Shown here: positions 1-8,487 of the stretch, in pieces
How positions within the stretch are numbered: position 1 is the first letter of the stretch
How the letters are laid out: each line of letters begins with the position of its first letter
Assembly (NCBI GenBank): GCA_016713875.1
Contig: JADJOI010000003.1
Span: forward strand, 744,001 to 808,000
Source: Flavobacteriales bacterium
Lineage (GTDB): Bacteria > Bacteroidota > Bacteroidia > Flavobacteriales_F > PHOS-HE28
Direction: 5' to 3'
Length of the DNA: 64,000 bases
Program-made: the position numbers and the translations under genes
The notes under the pieces: model-generated
What the model was told of the DNA's origin: nothing
The model's input: the letters and a program-made list of their open reading frames with translations, nothing else
Database searches by the model: none

Positions 1-145
1 AAGCGCGCAGCTGACGGCCGCGGCCCGCTGGCCGGTCCGGTGCGGTGACCACGGCGGCGATGGGGATGCCCGCGGCGTGCAGGGCCTCCAGCGAGGAGAC
101 GGCGAAGGGTGGCGTGCCCATGAAGACGATGCGGGGTGCGCTCAT
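1..145 (-). CDS. fmt: Methionyl-tRNA formyltransferase, N-terminal part
   Basis: Only the first 48 codons are inside the window; the gene runs off the left edge. The start MSAPRIVFMGTPPFAV followed by a PDRPAGRG motif matches the opening of Fmt, which formylates initiator Met-tRNA using 10-formyl-tetrahydrofolate. The ATG lies 13 nt after the stop of the upstream glycosylase gene on the same strand, so the two are probably co-transcribed. The folate-binding and C-terminal parts cannot be seen, but the N-terminal motif is distinctive. Confidence 0.85.
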   Translation of the reverse strand, partial: MSAPRIVFMGTPPFAVSSLEALHAAGIPIAAVVTAPDRPAGRGRQLRA

Positions 146-158
146 GGCGCGAAGGTCA

Positions 159-728
159 TCACAAGCGCACGATGCGGAAGCGATAGGGGAGCAGCGCGTC
201 CGTTCCGGCGTGGTCCACTCCGATCCGCGGACCGATCGCGATGGCGCGGGGATCGATCACATGCCCTTCATCGGCGATCCAGATGCGGCGCCCCAACAGG
301 TCCGTTCCGTCATGCATGCGGTGGATCCCCAGCGCCTGTGCCGCGGTACCCGGTCCGTCCGTTCGCGCGCCGGGCCTTCCTCGACGGACACCGGCGACGG
401 TCCGTCCTTCGAGGATCCGCACACCGCGCAGCAGCACCGCGTGCGGCACCCCGGCGGAATGCGTGACGATGTTGAACAGGTGATGGATGCCGTAGCAGAT
501 GTACACGTAGGCGGTACCGCCCCGCGCGTACATCGAAGCGTTGCGTTCGGTGCGTCGTCCTGCGTAGGCGTGCGAGGCCCGGTCGTCCACACCGGCATAC
601 GCTTCCGTTTCGGTGATCAGGCCCGAGACATGCGCACCGTCGATCCGCGTATGCAGCACCATGCCCAGCAGCTCGCGCGCGATGGCCACCACGTCGGGCC
701 GCTCATAGAAGCTCCGCTCCAGCCGCAT
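159..728 (-). CDS. mpg: DNA-3-methyladenine glycosylase (AAG/MPG family)
   Basis: A 189-residue protein of the AAG family, which excises alkylated purines (3-methyladenine, hypoxanthine) in base-excision repair. The family signature ETEAYAG is present, and by comparison with human AAG the catalytic glutamate is Glu42. GGTAYVYICYGIHHLFNIV (71-89) is the conserved core strand, and the length is normal for bacterial members. It sits 3 nt after recQ and 13 nt before fmt on the same strand, so recQ-mpg-fmt look like one transcript mixing repair and translation initiation. Confidence 0.93.
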   Translation of the reverse strand: MRLERSFYERPDVVAIARELLGMVLHTRIDGAHVSGLITETEAYAGVDDRASHAYAGRRTERNASMYARGGTAYVYICYGIHHLFNIVTHSAGVPHAVLLRGVRILEGRTVAGVRRGRPGARTDGPGTAAQALGIHRMHDGTDLLGRRIWIADEGHVIDPRAIAIGPRIGVDHAGTDALLPYRFRIVRL

Positions 729-731
729 CGA

Positions 732-2522
732 TCACGGGTGGTCCTGCTGCCAGCGCAGCAGTTCCGCATCGGGTCCATCGACCGCGTCGGCATCGGCGTG
801 GTGTTGTGCGCGGCAGCGGTCACAGCGGCCGCATGCGGTCGTGCCGTTCTCTCCGAAGTAGCCGAGCAGCGTGCGCTCGCGACAGCCGGCGCCGGGGGCG
901 AAATAAGCGGCCATGGCGTCCACGCGCTCCAGGGCGCGGTGCAGCCGAAGGTCGAGGGCTTCGGGGTCGAGGGTCAGGCGCTGCGCATCGCGTCGCGGGG
1001 TCATCAGCGTCAGCAGCGGGTCGTCGGTGCGCGGGGTGTAGCGCAGCACCTCGAGGCGTTGCAGTTCGCGGAGCCCGTCGCGCACGGCGGATGTGGAGGA
1101 GGAGAGGACCTGGGCCACGCGTTCCTCCTCGATCAGGGCGGGCGCCTCGAACAGACCGCCGTACAGGCGCAGCAGCGCTTCCAGCAGCGGACCGAGGCGC
1201 GCATCGTTCAACCGCAGGCCATGCACGGTGGAGGGGCCGCAGCTGAGCATCACGCGCGACGGGGTATGCACCCCTTCGCTGAGGACCAGGTCCTCGTTGA
1301 GCTCCAGCGCCTTCAACGCGCCGAGCACGGTGGCGGGCCGCAGACCGCTGCGGCGGGCGAGGTCGCGCAGATCGAGGCTGTACGACTCGTGCAGGCCGCT
1401 GCCCAGGGCGATGCGGTGCGTGTCGGCGAAGGCCTGGTAGGTGCGGCGCACCTCGGCCGTGGTGGGAAAGCCGCTCTCCACGCGTTCGCGCAGGCGTTGC
1501 GCGTCGGCATCGTCCACCAGCAGGAAGGCGTACGAGGGCCGTCCATCGCGGCCCGCGCGACCGGCCTCCTGGTAGTAGCTCTCCAGATCGGGCGGCGGGG
1601 CCAGGTGCACCACGGCGCGCACATCGCCCTTGTCGATGCCCATGCCGAAGGCGTTGGTGGCGGCCACATAGCGCAGGCGGCCCTCCTGCCAGTCGCGCTG
1701 CACGCGCTCGCGCTCGGCATGCGGCAGTCCGGCGTGGTAGGCCTCGGCCGTCACGCCCATGCGCTGCAGCACGCCCGCCAGTTCCACGGTCCCACGCCGG
1801 TCGCGCATGTACACGATGCCGCTGCCGGGCACATGCTGCACGATCCGCTGGAGGCGGGCCAGCTTGTCCTCGCCGCGGCTGCACCAGAAGGTGAGCTCGG
1901 GGCGGTGGAAGGCGGACCGCAGCACGTTCGGCACGCGGAAGGCCAGGCGCTGCTGGATGTCGTCCACCACGGCCGGGGTGGCGGTGGCGGTGAGGGCCAC
2001 CACGGGTGCGTCGGGGAACACGGCGCGGAGCTCGGGGATGCGCATGTACGCCGGCCGGAAATCGTAGCCCCATTGCGCGATGCAGTGGGCCTCGTCCACG
2101 GCGATGAGCTTCACGGGCATGCGGGGCAACCGGCCGCGGAACGCATCGGTGCCGAGGCGTTCGGGCGACACGTAGAGCAGGCGCAGCCGGCCCAGCGCGG
2201 CATCCTCCAGGGCGTTGTCGATCTCGTAACCGGCCATGCCGCTCATCACGGCCATGGCAGGGATGCCGCGACGGCGGGCCTGGTCCACCTGGTCGCGCAT
2301 CAGGGCGATGAGCGGGCTGACGACGATGGTGAGCCCGGCGAATGCCAGGGCGGGCAGTTGGTAGCAGAGGCTCTTGCCGCCGCCGGTGGGCAGCAGCGCC
2401 AGCGTGTCGCGGCCGCTCAGGACGGACCGGATGACCTCCTCCTGCATGGGGCGGAAGGCGTGGTGCCCCCAATGGCGCTGCAACAGGTCGTGCAGGACCG
2501 CTGTTGAAGCGTGCACGCCCAT
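732..2522 (-). CDS. recQ: ATP-dependent DNA helicase RecQ
   Basis: A 596-residue superfamily-2 helicase that unwinds DNA 3'-5' in recombination and repair. Walker A is LLPTGGGKS (43-51) and the DEAH box is at 143-146, followed by the RecQ aromatic-rich loop (CIAQWGYDFRP). Helicase domain 2 includes ATNAFGMGIDKGDVR and QEAGRAGRDG. Near the C-terminus a cysteine set ends in CGRCDRC, the RecQ zinc site. No HRDC domain follows, so this is a short RecQ. The frame stays open upstream to 2735, but the start MGVHAS at 2522 fits the family and leaves room for the divergent promoter of the aminotransferase. Confidence 0.93.
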   Translation of the reverse strand: MGVHASTAVLHDLLQRHWGHHAFRPMQEEVIRSVLSGRDTLALLPTGGGKSLCYQLPALAFAGLTIVVSPLIALMRDQVDQARRRGIPAMAVMSGMAGYEIDNALEDAALGRLRLLYVSPERLGTDAFRGRLPRMPVKLIAVDEAHCIAQWGYDFRPAYMRIPELRAVFPDAPVVALTATATPAVVDDIQQRLAFRVPNVLRSAFHRPELTFWCSRGEDKLARLQRIVQHVPGSGIVYMRDRRGTVELAGVLQRMGVTAEAYHAGLPHAERERVQRDWQEGRLRYVAATNAFGMGIDKGDVRAVVHLAPPPDLESYYQEAGRAGRDGRPSYAFLLVDDADAQRLRERVESGFPTTAEVRRTYQAFADTHRIALGSGLHESYSLDLRDLARRSGLRPATVLGALKALELNEDLVLSEGVHTPSRVMLSCGPSTVHGLRLNDARLGPLLEALLRLYGGLFEAPALIEEERVAQVLSSSTSAVRDGLRELQRLEVLRYTPRTDDPLLTLMTPRRDAQRLTLDPEALDLRLHRALERVDAMAAYFAPGAGCRERTLLGYFGENGTTACGRCDRCRAQHHADADAVDGPDAELLRWQQDHP

Positions 2523-2549
2523 GGCCGGTCCTCCGCCCTCGCGGTTGGT

Positions 2550-2557
2550 TACCTTTG
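2550..2557 (+). promoter_or_regulatory. Candidate -7 box TACCTTTG for the aminotransferase gene
   Basis: TACCTTTG fits the known Bacteroidota -7 consensus TAnnTTTG and lies 23 nt before the ATG at 2581, inside the 58-nt gap between divergent genes. No convincing -33 TTTG is seen. Confidence 0.6.
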
Positions 2558-2580
2558 GACGCACCAACGGATCCTGCTGC

Positions 2581-3651
2581 ATGATCACCACCGGGCAAAA
2601 GATAGCCATCCACCGCACCGAGCGCTCGCGGCTGCCGGGAACGGACCTGGCCCACGTGAAGTTCGGTCGCGTGTTCAGCGACCACATGTTCGTGATGGAG
2701 TTCCAGGACGGTCGCTGGCAGGATGCGCGCATCACGCCCTTCGCCGACCTGGTGATGAGCCCGGCCGCGCTGGTGCTGCACTACAGCCAGACCATCTTCG
2801 AGGGGCTGAAGGCGTACCGCACGCCCGAGGGCGGCGTCAACCTCTTCCGGCCGCAGGCCAACATCGCGCGCATGAACCACAGCGCGCACCGCATGTGCAT
2901 GCCGCAGCTGCCCGAGGAGCTCTTCCTGGAGGCGCTCGTGGAGCTCGTGCGGCTGGACCGCGATTGGCTGCCCACCGACAAGGAGGGCTCGCTCTATATC
3001 CGCCCCTTCATGTTCGCCAGCGATGAGTACATCGGGGTGAAGCCGAGCGACAGCTACAAGTTCATCATCTTCACCTGTCCGGCGCAGGCCTACTACCAGG
3101 AACCTGTGCGGTGGAAGATCGAGACCACGTACAGCAGGGCCTTCTTGGGCGGCACCGGCGAAACGAAGTGCGGCGGCAACTACGCCGGAGGCCTCTATCC
3201 CGCCAAGCTCGGCCAGGACAAGGGTTTCCACCAGTTGGTGTGGACCGACGGGCTCACCCACCGGTACATCGAGGAGAGCGGCACCATGAACGTGTTCTTC
3301 AACATCGATGGCACGCTGGTGACGCCCTCGCTGGACGGCACCATCCTGAAGGGCGTGACGCGGGACAGCATCCTGCGCATCGCGCGGGACCAGGGCGTGC
3401 CGGTGGAGGAGCGCCGCGTGAGCGTGGAGGAGGTGGTGGCGGCGGCCCGTGCGGGCCGCCTGCGCTCGGCCTTCGGTGCCGGCACGGCGGCCACCATCGC
3501 GCACATCGCCACCCTGGCGCACGGCGACGAGGTGTTCGAGCTGCCCGCCCTCGACCAGCGCTCGCTGGCCAACGACATCGGTCGCGCGCTCGATGACATC
3601 CGCCGCGGCCGCGTGAGCGACCCCTACGGCTGGATGGTGCCGGTGGCCTGA
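2581..3651 (+). CDS. ilvE: Branched-chain amino acid aminotransferase
   Basis: A 356-residue PLP enzyme of fold type IV that interconverts leucine, isoleucine and valine with their 2-oxo acids. The sequence resembles the eukaryotic-type subgroup (BCAT II). The segment GTGETKCGGNYAGG carries the PLP lysine, Lys196 by family alignment, and YIEESGTMNVFF is the conserved cofactor-site region. ATG 2581 was chosen because it follows a promoter box and gives the normal N-terminus; an in-frame extension upstream would run into recQ. The gene diverges from recQ and converges with the sixA-like gene, only 4 nt after its stop. Confidence 0.93.
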   Translation: MITTGQKIAIHRTERSRLPGTDLAHVKFGRVFSDHMFVMEFQDGRWQDARITPFADLVMSPAALVLHYSQTIFEGLKAYRTPEGGVNLFRPQANIARMNHSAHRMCMPQLPEELFLEALVELVRLDRDWLPTDKEGSLYIRPFMFASDEYIGVKPSDSYKFIIFTCPAQAYYQEPVRWKIETTYSRAFLGGTGETKCGGNYAGGLYPAKLGQDKGFHQLVWTDGLTHRYIEESGTMNVFFNIDGTLVTPSLDGTILKGVTRDSILRIARDQGVPVEERRVSVEEVVAAARAGRLRSAFGAGTAATIAHIATLAHGDEVFELPALDQRSLANDIGRALDDIRRGRVSDPYGWMVPVA

Positions 3652-3655
3652 GCGA

Positions 3656-4144
3656 TCAGTGCAGTTTCGGGAAGTCCTCCCACAGGAGGCGCGCCGTTCC
3701 GCGGCCCACATCGGCCCAGCGGTCCACATCCAGTTCCAAGCATACCGTATGGCAGGTGGCCATCTCGCCCGTGGCCCCGCATAGGTCGTAGGCAAAGGCG
3801 CTGATGCCCGGATTGTGGCCGAAGAGCATCACAGTGTCGGCAGCGTCGGGCAGCGCCTGCACGATGTCCAGCAGGGTGTCCTCGACGGCGTGGTAGGCGT
3901 TGGGCATCGGCACGATGGCCCGTTCGGGGATCCCCAACGCAGCGGCGAAGGCCTGTGCGGTCTGCCAGGCGCGGCGCGCGGTGCTGCTCACCAGCAGGGG
4001 AGTGGGCGATCCGCGATGCACGAAGCGCTCCGCCATCGTCGGGGCGTCGCGTTCGCCGCGCGGGTTCAGCGGGCGGTCGAAGTCGCTCTGCCGCGGATCG
4101 TCCCAGCTGCTCTTGGCGTGGCGGGTGAGCAGGAGCGTGCGCAT
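3656..4144 (-). CDS. sixA: SixA-like histidine phosphatase
   Basis: A 162-residue member of the histidine phosphatase (phosphoglycerate mutase-like) superfamily. The RHAKSSW motif holds the catalytic His9, and a second catalytic histidine is in MLFGHNPGIS. E. coli SixA dephosphorylates phosphohistidine on signalling or phosphotransferase proteins; the substrate here is unknown. The start lies 11 nt after the stop of the upstream hypothetical gene, so the pair is likely one operon. The stop is 4 nt from the convergent aminotransferase stop, with no visible hairpin between. Confidence 0.82.
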   Translation of the reverse strand: MRTLLLTRHAKSSWDDPRQSDFDRPLNPRGERDAPTMAERFVHRGSPTPLLVSSTARRAWQTAQAFAAALGIPERAIVPMPNAYHAVEDTLLDIVQALPDAADTVMLFGHNPGISAFAYDLCGATGEMATCHTVCLELDVDRWADVGRGTARLLWEDFPKLH

Positions 4145-4155
4145 GGCGCGGGCGA

Positions 4156-4599
4156 TCAGTGCGCGTGGTAGCGCTTCAGCCCCTCCACCAGGCCGTTCAG
4201 CAGCAGGGTGTGGTCCATGCTGGGGCGCAGGGTCACCTGCACGGCATGCGCATCGCTGAACTGCGTCAGGCGGCGGCCCGCCTTGGAGATGGTGAGGTGC
4301 AGCGTGTCCGGGTAGGCACCGGTGAAGTGCAGGTCCAGCGGTTCGCCGCCGGCCATGCGCAGCACGTAGTGCGGGTAGTGGTTCACGGCGTCCTTCCAGC
4401 TGTCGTCCTCCTCCAGCACGTGGCCCTGCTCGCGCAGGTCGGCGGCCCATTGGTCCATGACGAAGAGCAGTACATCCTCCACGAACACCTCGGGGTCGGT
4501 GGGGAGCTGGTGTTGGCGGTGGTCGATCGGGGCCAGCAGGCGCGAACGCGTGCGGCGCAGGGTGGTGGACAGGTCGTCCAGTTGGGCGGTGAAGGTCAT
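4156..4599 (-). CDS. Conserved hypothetical protein upstream of sixA
   Basis: A 147-residue soluble protein with no signal peptide or membrane segment, not recognised as a named family. It is mixed alpha/beta in character and contains two MDQW/MDH segments and a C-terminal GLVEGLKRYHAH. ATG 4599 was chosen because the frame upstream is low quality. A TAnnTTTG-like sequence (CTAGTTTG, 4632-4639, minus strand) lies 32 nt upstream. It shares a strand with the SixA-like gene and has an 11-nt gap to it, so a joint role is possible but unproven. Confidence 0.7.
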   Translation of the reverse strand: MTFTAQLDDLSTTLRRTRSRLLAPIDHRQHQLPTDPEVFVEDVLLFVMDQWAADLREQGHVLEEDDSWKDAVNHYPHYVLRMAGGEPLDLHFTGAYPDTLHLTISKAGRRLTQFSDAHAVQVTLRPSMDHTLLLNGLVEGLKRYHAH

Positions 4600-4852
4600 T
4601 TCGGATGTCGCTCGCTCGGTCTTCGGGGGGCAAACTAGTCCCGTCGGGGATCGCACGACCTGTTGGACGTCCCGTTTTTTTACACGATCGATCGCGCGAT
4701 CCGCTGATCCTCAACCGGTGGACCTGTGGATGATCGACGTTCGGGGCGGGGCAGGTGGAGTGGTGCGATGGTGCGGAGGCGGAGTTCCCCGCACCCTTAC
4801 ACGTATGGCTCCCCGTAGATCCAGCGAAGGCGTTCTCGCTCTTTCGCACCCT

Positions 4853-4860
4853 TAACCTTG
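4853..4860 (+). promoter_or_regulatory. Candidate -7 box TAACCTTG, 3 nt before the ATG
   Basis: TAACCTTG differs by one base from TAnnTTTG. Only 3 nt separate it from the ATG at 4864, implying a leaderless or nearly leaderless mRNA. Confidence 0.5.
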
Positions 4861-4863
4861 TGC

Positions 4864-5208
4864 ATGCCCACCGCCTACACGGTGTACGTCATCGAGCTCA
4901 GTCGGAAGGTGTACACCGAGCACTGGAAGTTCCGTGCCGCCAACCCGCAGTACAACGGCGCGCTGGAGTGCCTCTACGTGGGCATGACCAGCAAGACCCC
5001 GCGCGAACGCTTCGCGCAGCACAAGACCGGCGCGCTCAGCAGGAAGGGCCACGACCTCAGCAGCGCGATCGTGAGGAAGTACGGGCGCTACCTGCGCCCC
5101 AGCCTCTGCCAGCACATCGGTCCGCTCAGCCGGGCCGAGGCGCTGGAAGTGGAGAAGGGGCTGGCGTTGGAGCTTCGTCGGAAGGGGTATGCGGTGTGGA
5201 CGAATTGA
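4864..5208 (+). CDS. GIY-YIG-like domain protein
   Basis: A 114-residue stand-alone protein. YTVYVIEL near the start, LYVGMTSKTPRERFAQH in the middle and an EALEVEKGLALELR helix resemble the GIY-YIG nuclease core (the two strands, the R/H helix and the metal-binding glutamate). Such small proteins are related to UvrC-type and homing nucleases, but their function is usually unknown. A TTG codon two codons upstream is possible, but ATG 4864 is preferred. The gene is convergent with clpB, separated by a strong palindrome. Confidence 0.7.
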   Translation: MPTAYTVYVIELSRKVYTEHWKFRAANPQYNGALECLYVGMTSKTPRERFAQHKTGALSRKGHDLSSAIVRKYGRYLRPSLCQHIGPLSRAEALEVEKGLALELRRKGYAVWTN

Positions 5209-5241
5209 GGGGCTGGCGAACGCGTGGGGCTGACATGCGAG

Positions 5242-5259
5242 CGGCCCCGATCGGGGCCG
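5242..5259. terminator. 18-bp GC palindrome between convergent genes
   Basis: CGGCCCCGATCGGGGCCG is a perfect palindrome, followed by TTACGCATTTC on the plus strand. It lies between the convergent GIY-YIG and clpB genes and could end transcription from both sides. There is no long T-run. Confidence 0.5.
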
Positions 5260-5316
5260 TTACGCATTTCACGTGACGGTTGGCTCACGCCTCCGCCTTT
5301 CTTGTCCGCCAACGAC

Positions 5317-7963
5317 TCAGGCGGCGGCGGGCGCCTTCCTCTTGCCATTCCCGTTCTTCTCCTTCTCGTCGATGGGTTTGCGGAACACGATCTTCCCGTC
5401 GAACACGTCGATCACCTGGGGCTTGCCAGGCTCGAGCGTGCCGGCGATGATCTGGCGGCTCAGCTCGTTGAGCAGCTCCTTCTGGATCATGCGCTTGATC
5501 GGACGCGCACCGAACTGGGGGTCGAAGCCCTTGCGTGCTGATGTGGGCGATCAGCTCCTCGCTGGGGAGCAGGTGGATGTCCTTCTCCTCCAGCTTGTGC
5601 AGGAGCATGTGCAACTGCAGCTTCACGATCTCGCGCACATCCTCCTGGCTCAGCGGACGGAACATGATCAGCTCGTCCACGCGGTTGAGGAACTCGGGGC
5701 GCACGGTCTTGCGCAGCAGGTCCATCACCTCGCGCTGGGTCTTCTCGATCACCTCTTCGGCGTCCTTGCGCTCCAGGTTCTCGAAATTCTCCTGGATGAT
5801 GTGCGAGCCGATGTTGCTCGTCATGATGATGATGGTGTTCTTGAAGTTGACCACCCGGCCCTTGTTGTCGGTGAGGCGGCCATCGTCGAGCACTTGCAGC
5901 AGGATGTTCCACACGTCGGGGTGGGCCTTCTCGATCTCGTCGAGCAGCACCACGCTGTACGGTTTGCGGCGCACGGCCTCGGTGAGCTGGCCGCCCTCGT
6001 CGTAGCCCACGTAGCCGGGAGGCGCGCCCACCAGGCGGCTGGTGCTGTGGCGCTCCTGGTACTCGCTCATGTCGATGCGCGTCATGGCGTGCTCGTCGTT
6101 GAAGAGCACTTCGCTGAGGGCCTTGGCCAGTTCGGTCTTACCGACACCCGTGGTGCCGAGGAAGATGAATGAACCGATGGGGCGTTTCTCATCGCCCATG
6201 CCCGCGCGGCTGCGGCGCACGGCATCAGCCACGGCATGCACGGCCTCGTCCTGACCGATCACGCGCTTGTGCAATTCGTCCTCGAGGTGGAGCAACTTGG
6301 TACGCTCGGCCTCCAGCATCCGCGTCACCGGCACGCCGGTCCAGCGGCTCACCACGGCGGCGATCTCCTCAACGTCAACCTCTTCCTTGATCATCTTACT
6401 CTCGCTTTGGAGCTTCAGCAGCTCGTACTTGGCGGCGGCCAGTTCCTTCTCGGTCTCCTGGATGCGGCCGTAGCGGATCTCGGCCACCTTGCCGAAGTCG
6501 CCCTCGCGCTCGTACTGCTGCGCCTGGTGCTTCAGCTCCTCGATCTGGTCCTTGGCGCTGTTGATGCGCTCCACCAAGGCGCGCTCGCTTTCCCACCGTG
6601 CCTTGAAGCCGTCGCGCTGGCCGCTGAGTTCCGCGAGCTCCTTGTTCAGCTCGGCGAGCTTGGCCTCATCGTTCTCGCGCTTGATGGCCTCGCGCTCGAT
6701 CTCCAGCTGCATGATGCGGCGGTCGATCTCGTCGAGTTCCTCGGGCTTGGAGTTGATCTCCATGCGCAGCTTGCTGGCGGCCTCGTCGATCAGGTCGATG
6801 GCCTTGTCCGGCAGGAAGCGGTCGGCGATGTAGCGCGTGCTGAGTTCCACGGCGGCGGTGATCGCGGCGTCCTTGATCAGCACCTTGTGGTGGCTCTCGT
6901 ACTTCTCCTTCAGGCCGCGCAGGATGGAGATGGCGTCCTCGCGGGAGGGCTCGTCCACCATCACCTTTTGGAAGCGGCGCTCCAGGGCCTTGTCCTTCTC
7001 GAAGTACTTCTGGTACTCGTTGAGCGTGGTGGCGCCGATGCTGCGCAGTTCGCCGCGTGCGAGGGCGGGCTTCAGGATGTTGGCGGCGTCCATGGCGCCT
7101 TCGCCTCCGCCAGCGCCCACCAGGGTGTGGATCTCGTCGATGAAGAGGATGATGTTGCCTTCCGCGCTGATCACCTCCTTCACCACGGATTTCAGGCGCT
7201 CCTCGAACTCGCCCTTGTACTTGGCACCAGCGATCAGCGCGGAGATGTCGAGGCTGAAGACCTGTTTGCCCTGGAGGTCCTCGGGGATGTCGCCGCTCAC
7301 GATGCGTTGCGCGATGCCTTCGGCGATGGCGGTCTTGCCCACGCCGGGCTCGCCGATCAGGATCGGGTTGTTCTTGGTGCGGCGACTGAGGATCTGCAGC
7401 ACGCGGCGGATCTCCTCGTCGCGGCCGATGACCGGATCGAGCTTGTTGTCCTTGGCGAGCTGGTTGAGGTTCTTCGCGTACTTGTTCAGCGCGTTGTAGG
7501 TCTCCTCTTGGCTCTGGCTGGTCACCTTGCTGCCCTTGCGCAGGTCCTTGATGGCCGCGATCAGGTCCTTCTTGGTGACACCGCTGTCCTTCAGCAACTG
7601 GCTCACGGTGTCGCCGCTGTCGAGGATGCCGATGAGCATGTGCTCCACGCTGGCGAACTCATCGCCGAACTCTTTCAGCGCGGCGAGGGCCTTGGTGAGC
7701 GCATCGCTGCTGTAGCGCGAAAGGCTGATCTGCCCGCCGCTCACCTTCGGGTAGCCCTGCACGATGCGGTCGAGCGCCTGCGTCATAGCGGGCACGTTGA
7801 CGTTGAGCTTCTTCAGCAGGAAGGGCGTGACGTCGGGGTCCACTTCCAGGATGCCCTTGAACAGGTGGCCGTTCTCGAGCATCTGTTGGCCATATCCGGT
7901 AGCGATGGTCTGCGCCTGTTGGATGGCCTGCTGGGAGCGGATGGTGAATTTGTTGAGGTCCAT
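5317..7963 (-). CDS. clpB: ATP-dependent chaperone ClpB, with apparent frameshift near the 3' end
   Basis: A Hsp100 disaggregase that works with DnaK to rescue aggregated proteins. It has two N-terminal Clp repeats (1-145), a first AAA+ module with Walker A GEPGVGKT (204-211) and an IILFIDEIHTL Walker B, a coiled-coil middle domain (about 400-525), and a second AAA+ module with GTTGVGKTELA and VVLLDEIEKAHPDV. Translation is normal to about residue 811 (HISTQG), then leaves frame. Dropping one base of the G-run at 5528-5530 restores FDPQFGARPIKR and a proper C-terminus ending at 5317, giving about 881 residues. Without the correction the reading frame ends at 5285 with a nonsense tail. A sequencing error is as likely as a real mutation. 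Confidence 0.93.
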
Positions 7964-7968
7964 GGTCG

Positions 7969-7987
7969 AACAGGCTTCCAGCCTGTT
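7969..7987. promoter_or_regulatory. Inverted repeat just upstream of clpB
   Basis: AACAGGCT-TCC-AGCCTGTT is a perfect 8-bp inverted repeat ending 5 nt before the clpB start codon. It could be an operator for heat-shock control, a hairpin at the ribosome entry site, or a dispersed palindromic repeat. Confidence 0.45.
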
Positions 7988-8184
7988 TGGGATTTGGTTG
8001 TGTTCTATTCGTTGCCGGTCACCGCTAACGGAGCGAAGCGGTCTTGTGGTCTGCTTCGTGAACGCTCCGGACCCATCAACCCCCGCACCGCCGCACGATA
8101 ACGGCGTTTCTGGCAGGTGAAGCTCACCATGGGCGCCAGAATGTCAAAGTGTATGGGCCCGGGCTGAAGGAATGGCGGACGCGC

Positions 8185-8192
8185 TATCCTTG
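8185..8192 (+). promoter_or_regulatory. Candidate -7 box TATCCTTG, 4 nt before the ATG
   Basis: One mismatch from TAnnTTTG, placed 4 nt before the ATG at 8197. Confidence 0.5.
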
Positions 8193-8196
8193 CGCC

Positions 8197-8412
8197 ATGC
8201 ATGCCGCAGGACCGTGGATACCACCCTTCGAGGTGCCCGACGACCCGAGACGCATGTGCCTATTGCATGTGCGGAGCTTCCGGACCGGCGAACTGCGCTT
8301 GTTCCTGGCGAAGCACGTCCGCAGCAAATGGGTTTTTCCGGACCGCAGCTGGCTGAGCAACGAATGGGAGGTGCTGCGCTGGGCCCTGGTGGAGGTGCCT
8401 GCAGCGGAGTGA
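8197..8412 (+). CDS. Small hypothetical protein (71 aa)
   Basis: A small soluble protein rich in Trp and Arg (FLAKHVRSKWVFPDRSW, WEVLRWALVEV), with no signal peptide and no recognised family. Support for coding is the promoter-like box 4 nt upstream of the ATG, the G/C bias at third positions, and the lack of any better reading of this interval. The start at 8197 is preferred over an upstream GTG at 8149. It lies between divergent clpB and the first giant secreted protein gene. Confidence 0.5.
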   Translation: MHAAGPWIPPFEVPDDPRRMCLLHVRSFRTGELRLFLAKHVRSKWVFPDRSWLSNEWEVLRWALVEVPAAE

Positions 8413-8472
8413 GCATGGCGCGATCCCAGTTGGACCTGCAGCCTGGGGTGCTGCGCGAAATGATGTACGGCC

Positions 8473-8480
8473 TACCTTCA
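8473..8480 (+). promoter_or_regulatory. Candidate -7 box TACCTTCA for the first giant secreted protein
   Basis: A TAnnTT-type box 7 nt before the ATG at 8488. Confidence 0.4.
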
Positions 8481-8487
8481 CCTTGCC

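Noticed and set aside
45..2507. 820-codon open frame on the plus strand, antisense to recQ and mpg
   Set aside because: It is the mirror of well-supported genes; the composition is Ala/Gly/His/Gln-rich with no motif. GC-rich DNA leaves antisense frames open.
820..3795. 991-codon minus-strand frame spanning recQ and the aminotransferase
   Set aside because: It overlaps two real genes in other frames, with no domain or promoter.
4690..4701. Palindrome GATCGCGCGATC near a T-run upstream of the GIY-YIG gene
   Set aside because: Short, CG-rich and isolated; expected by chance in this composition. Nothing else was seen in 4640-4852.
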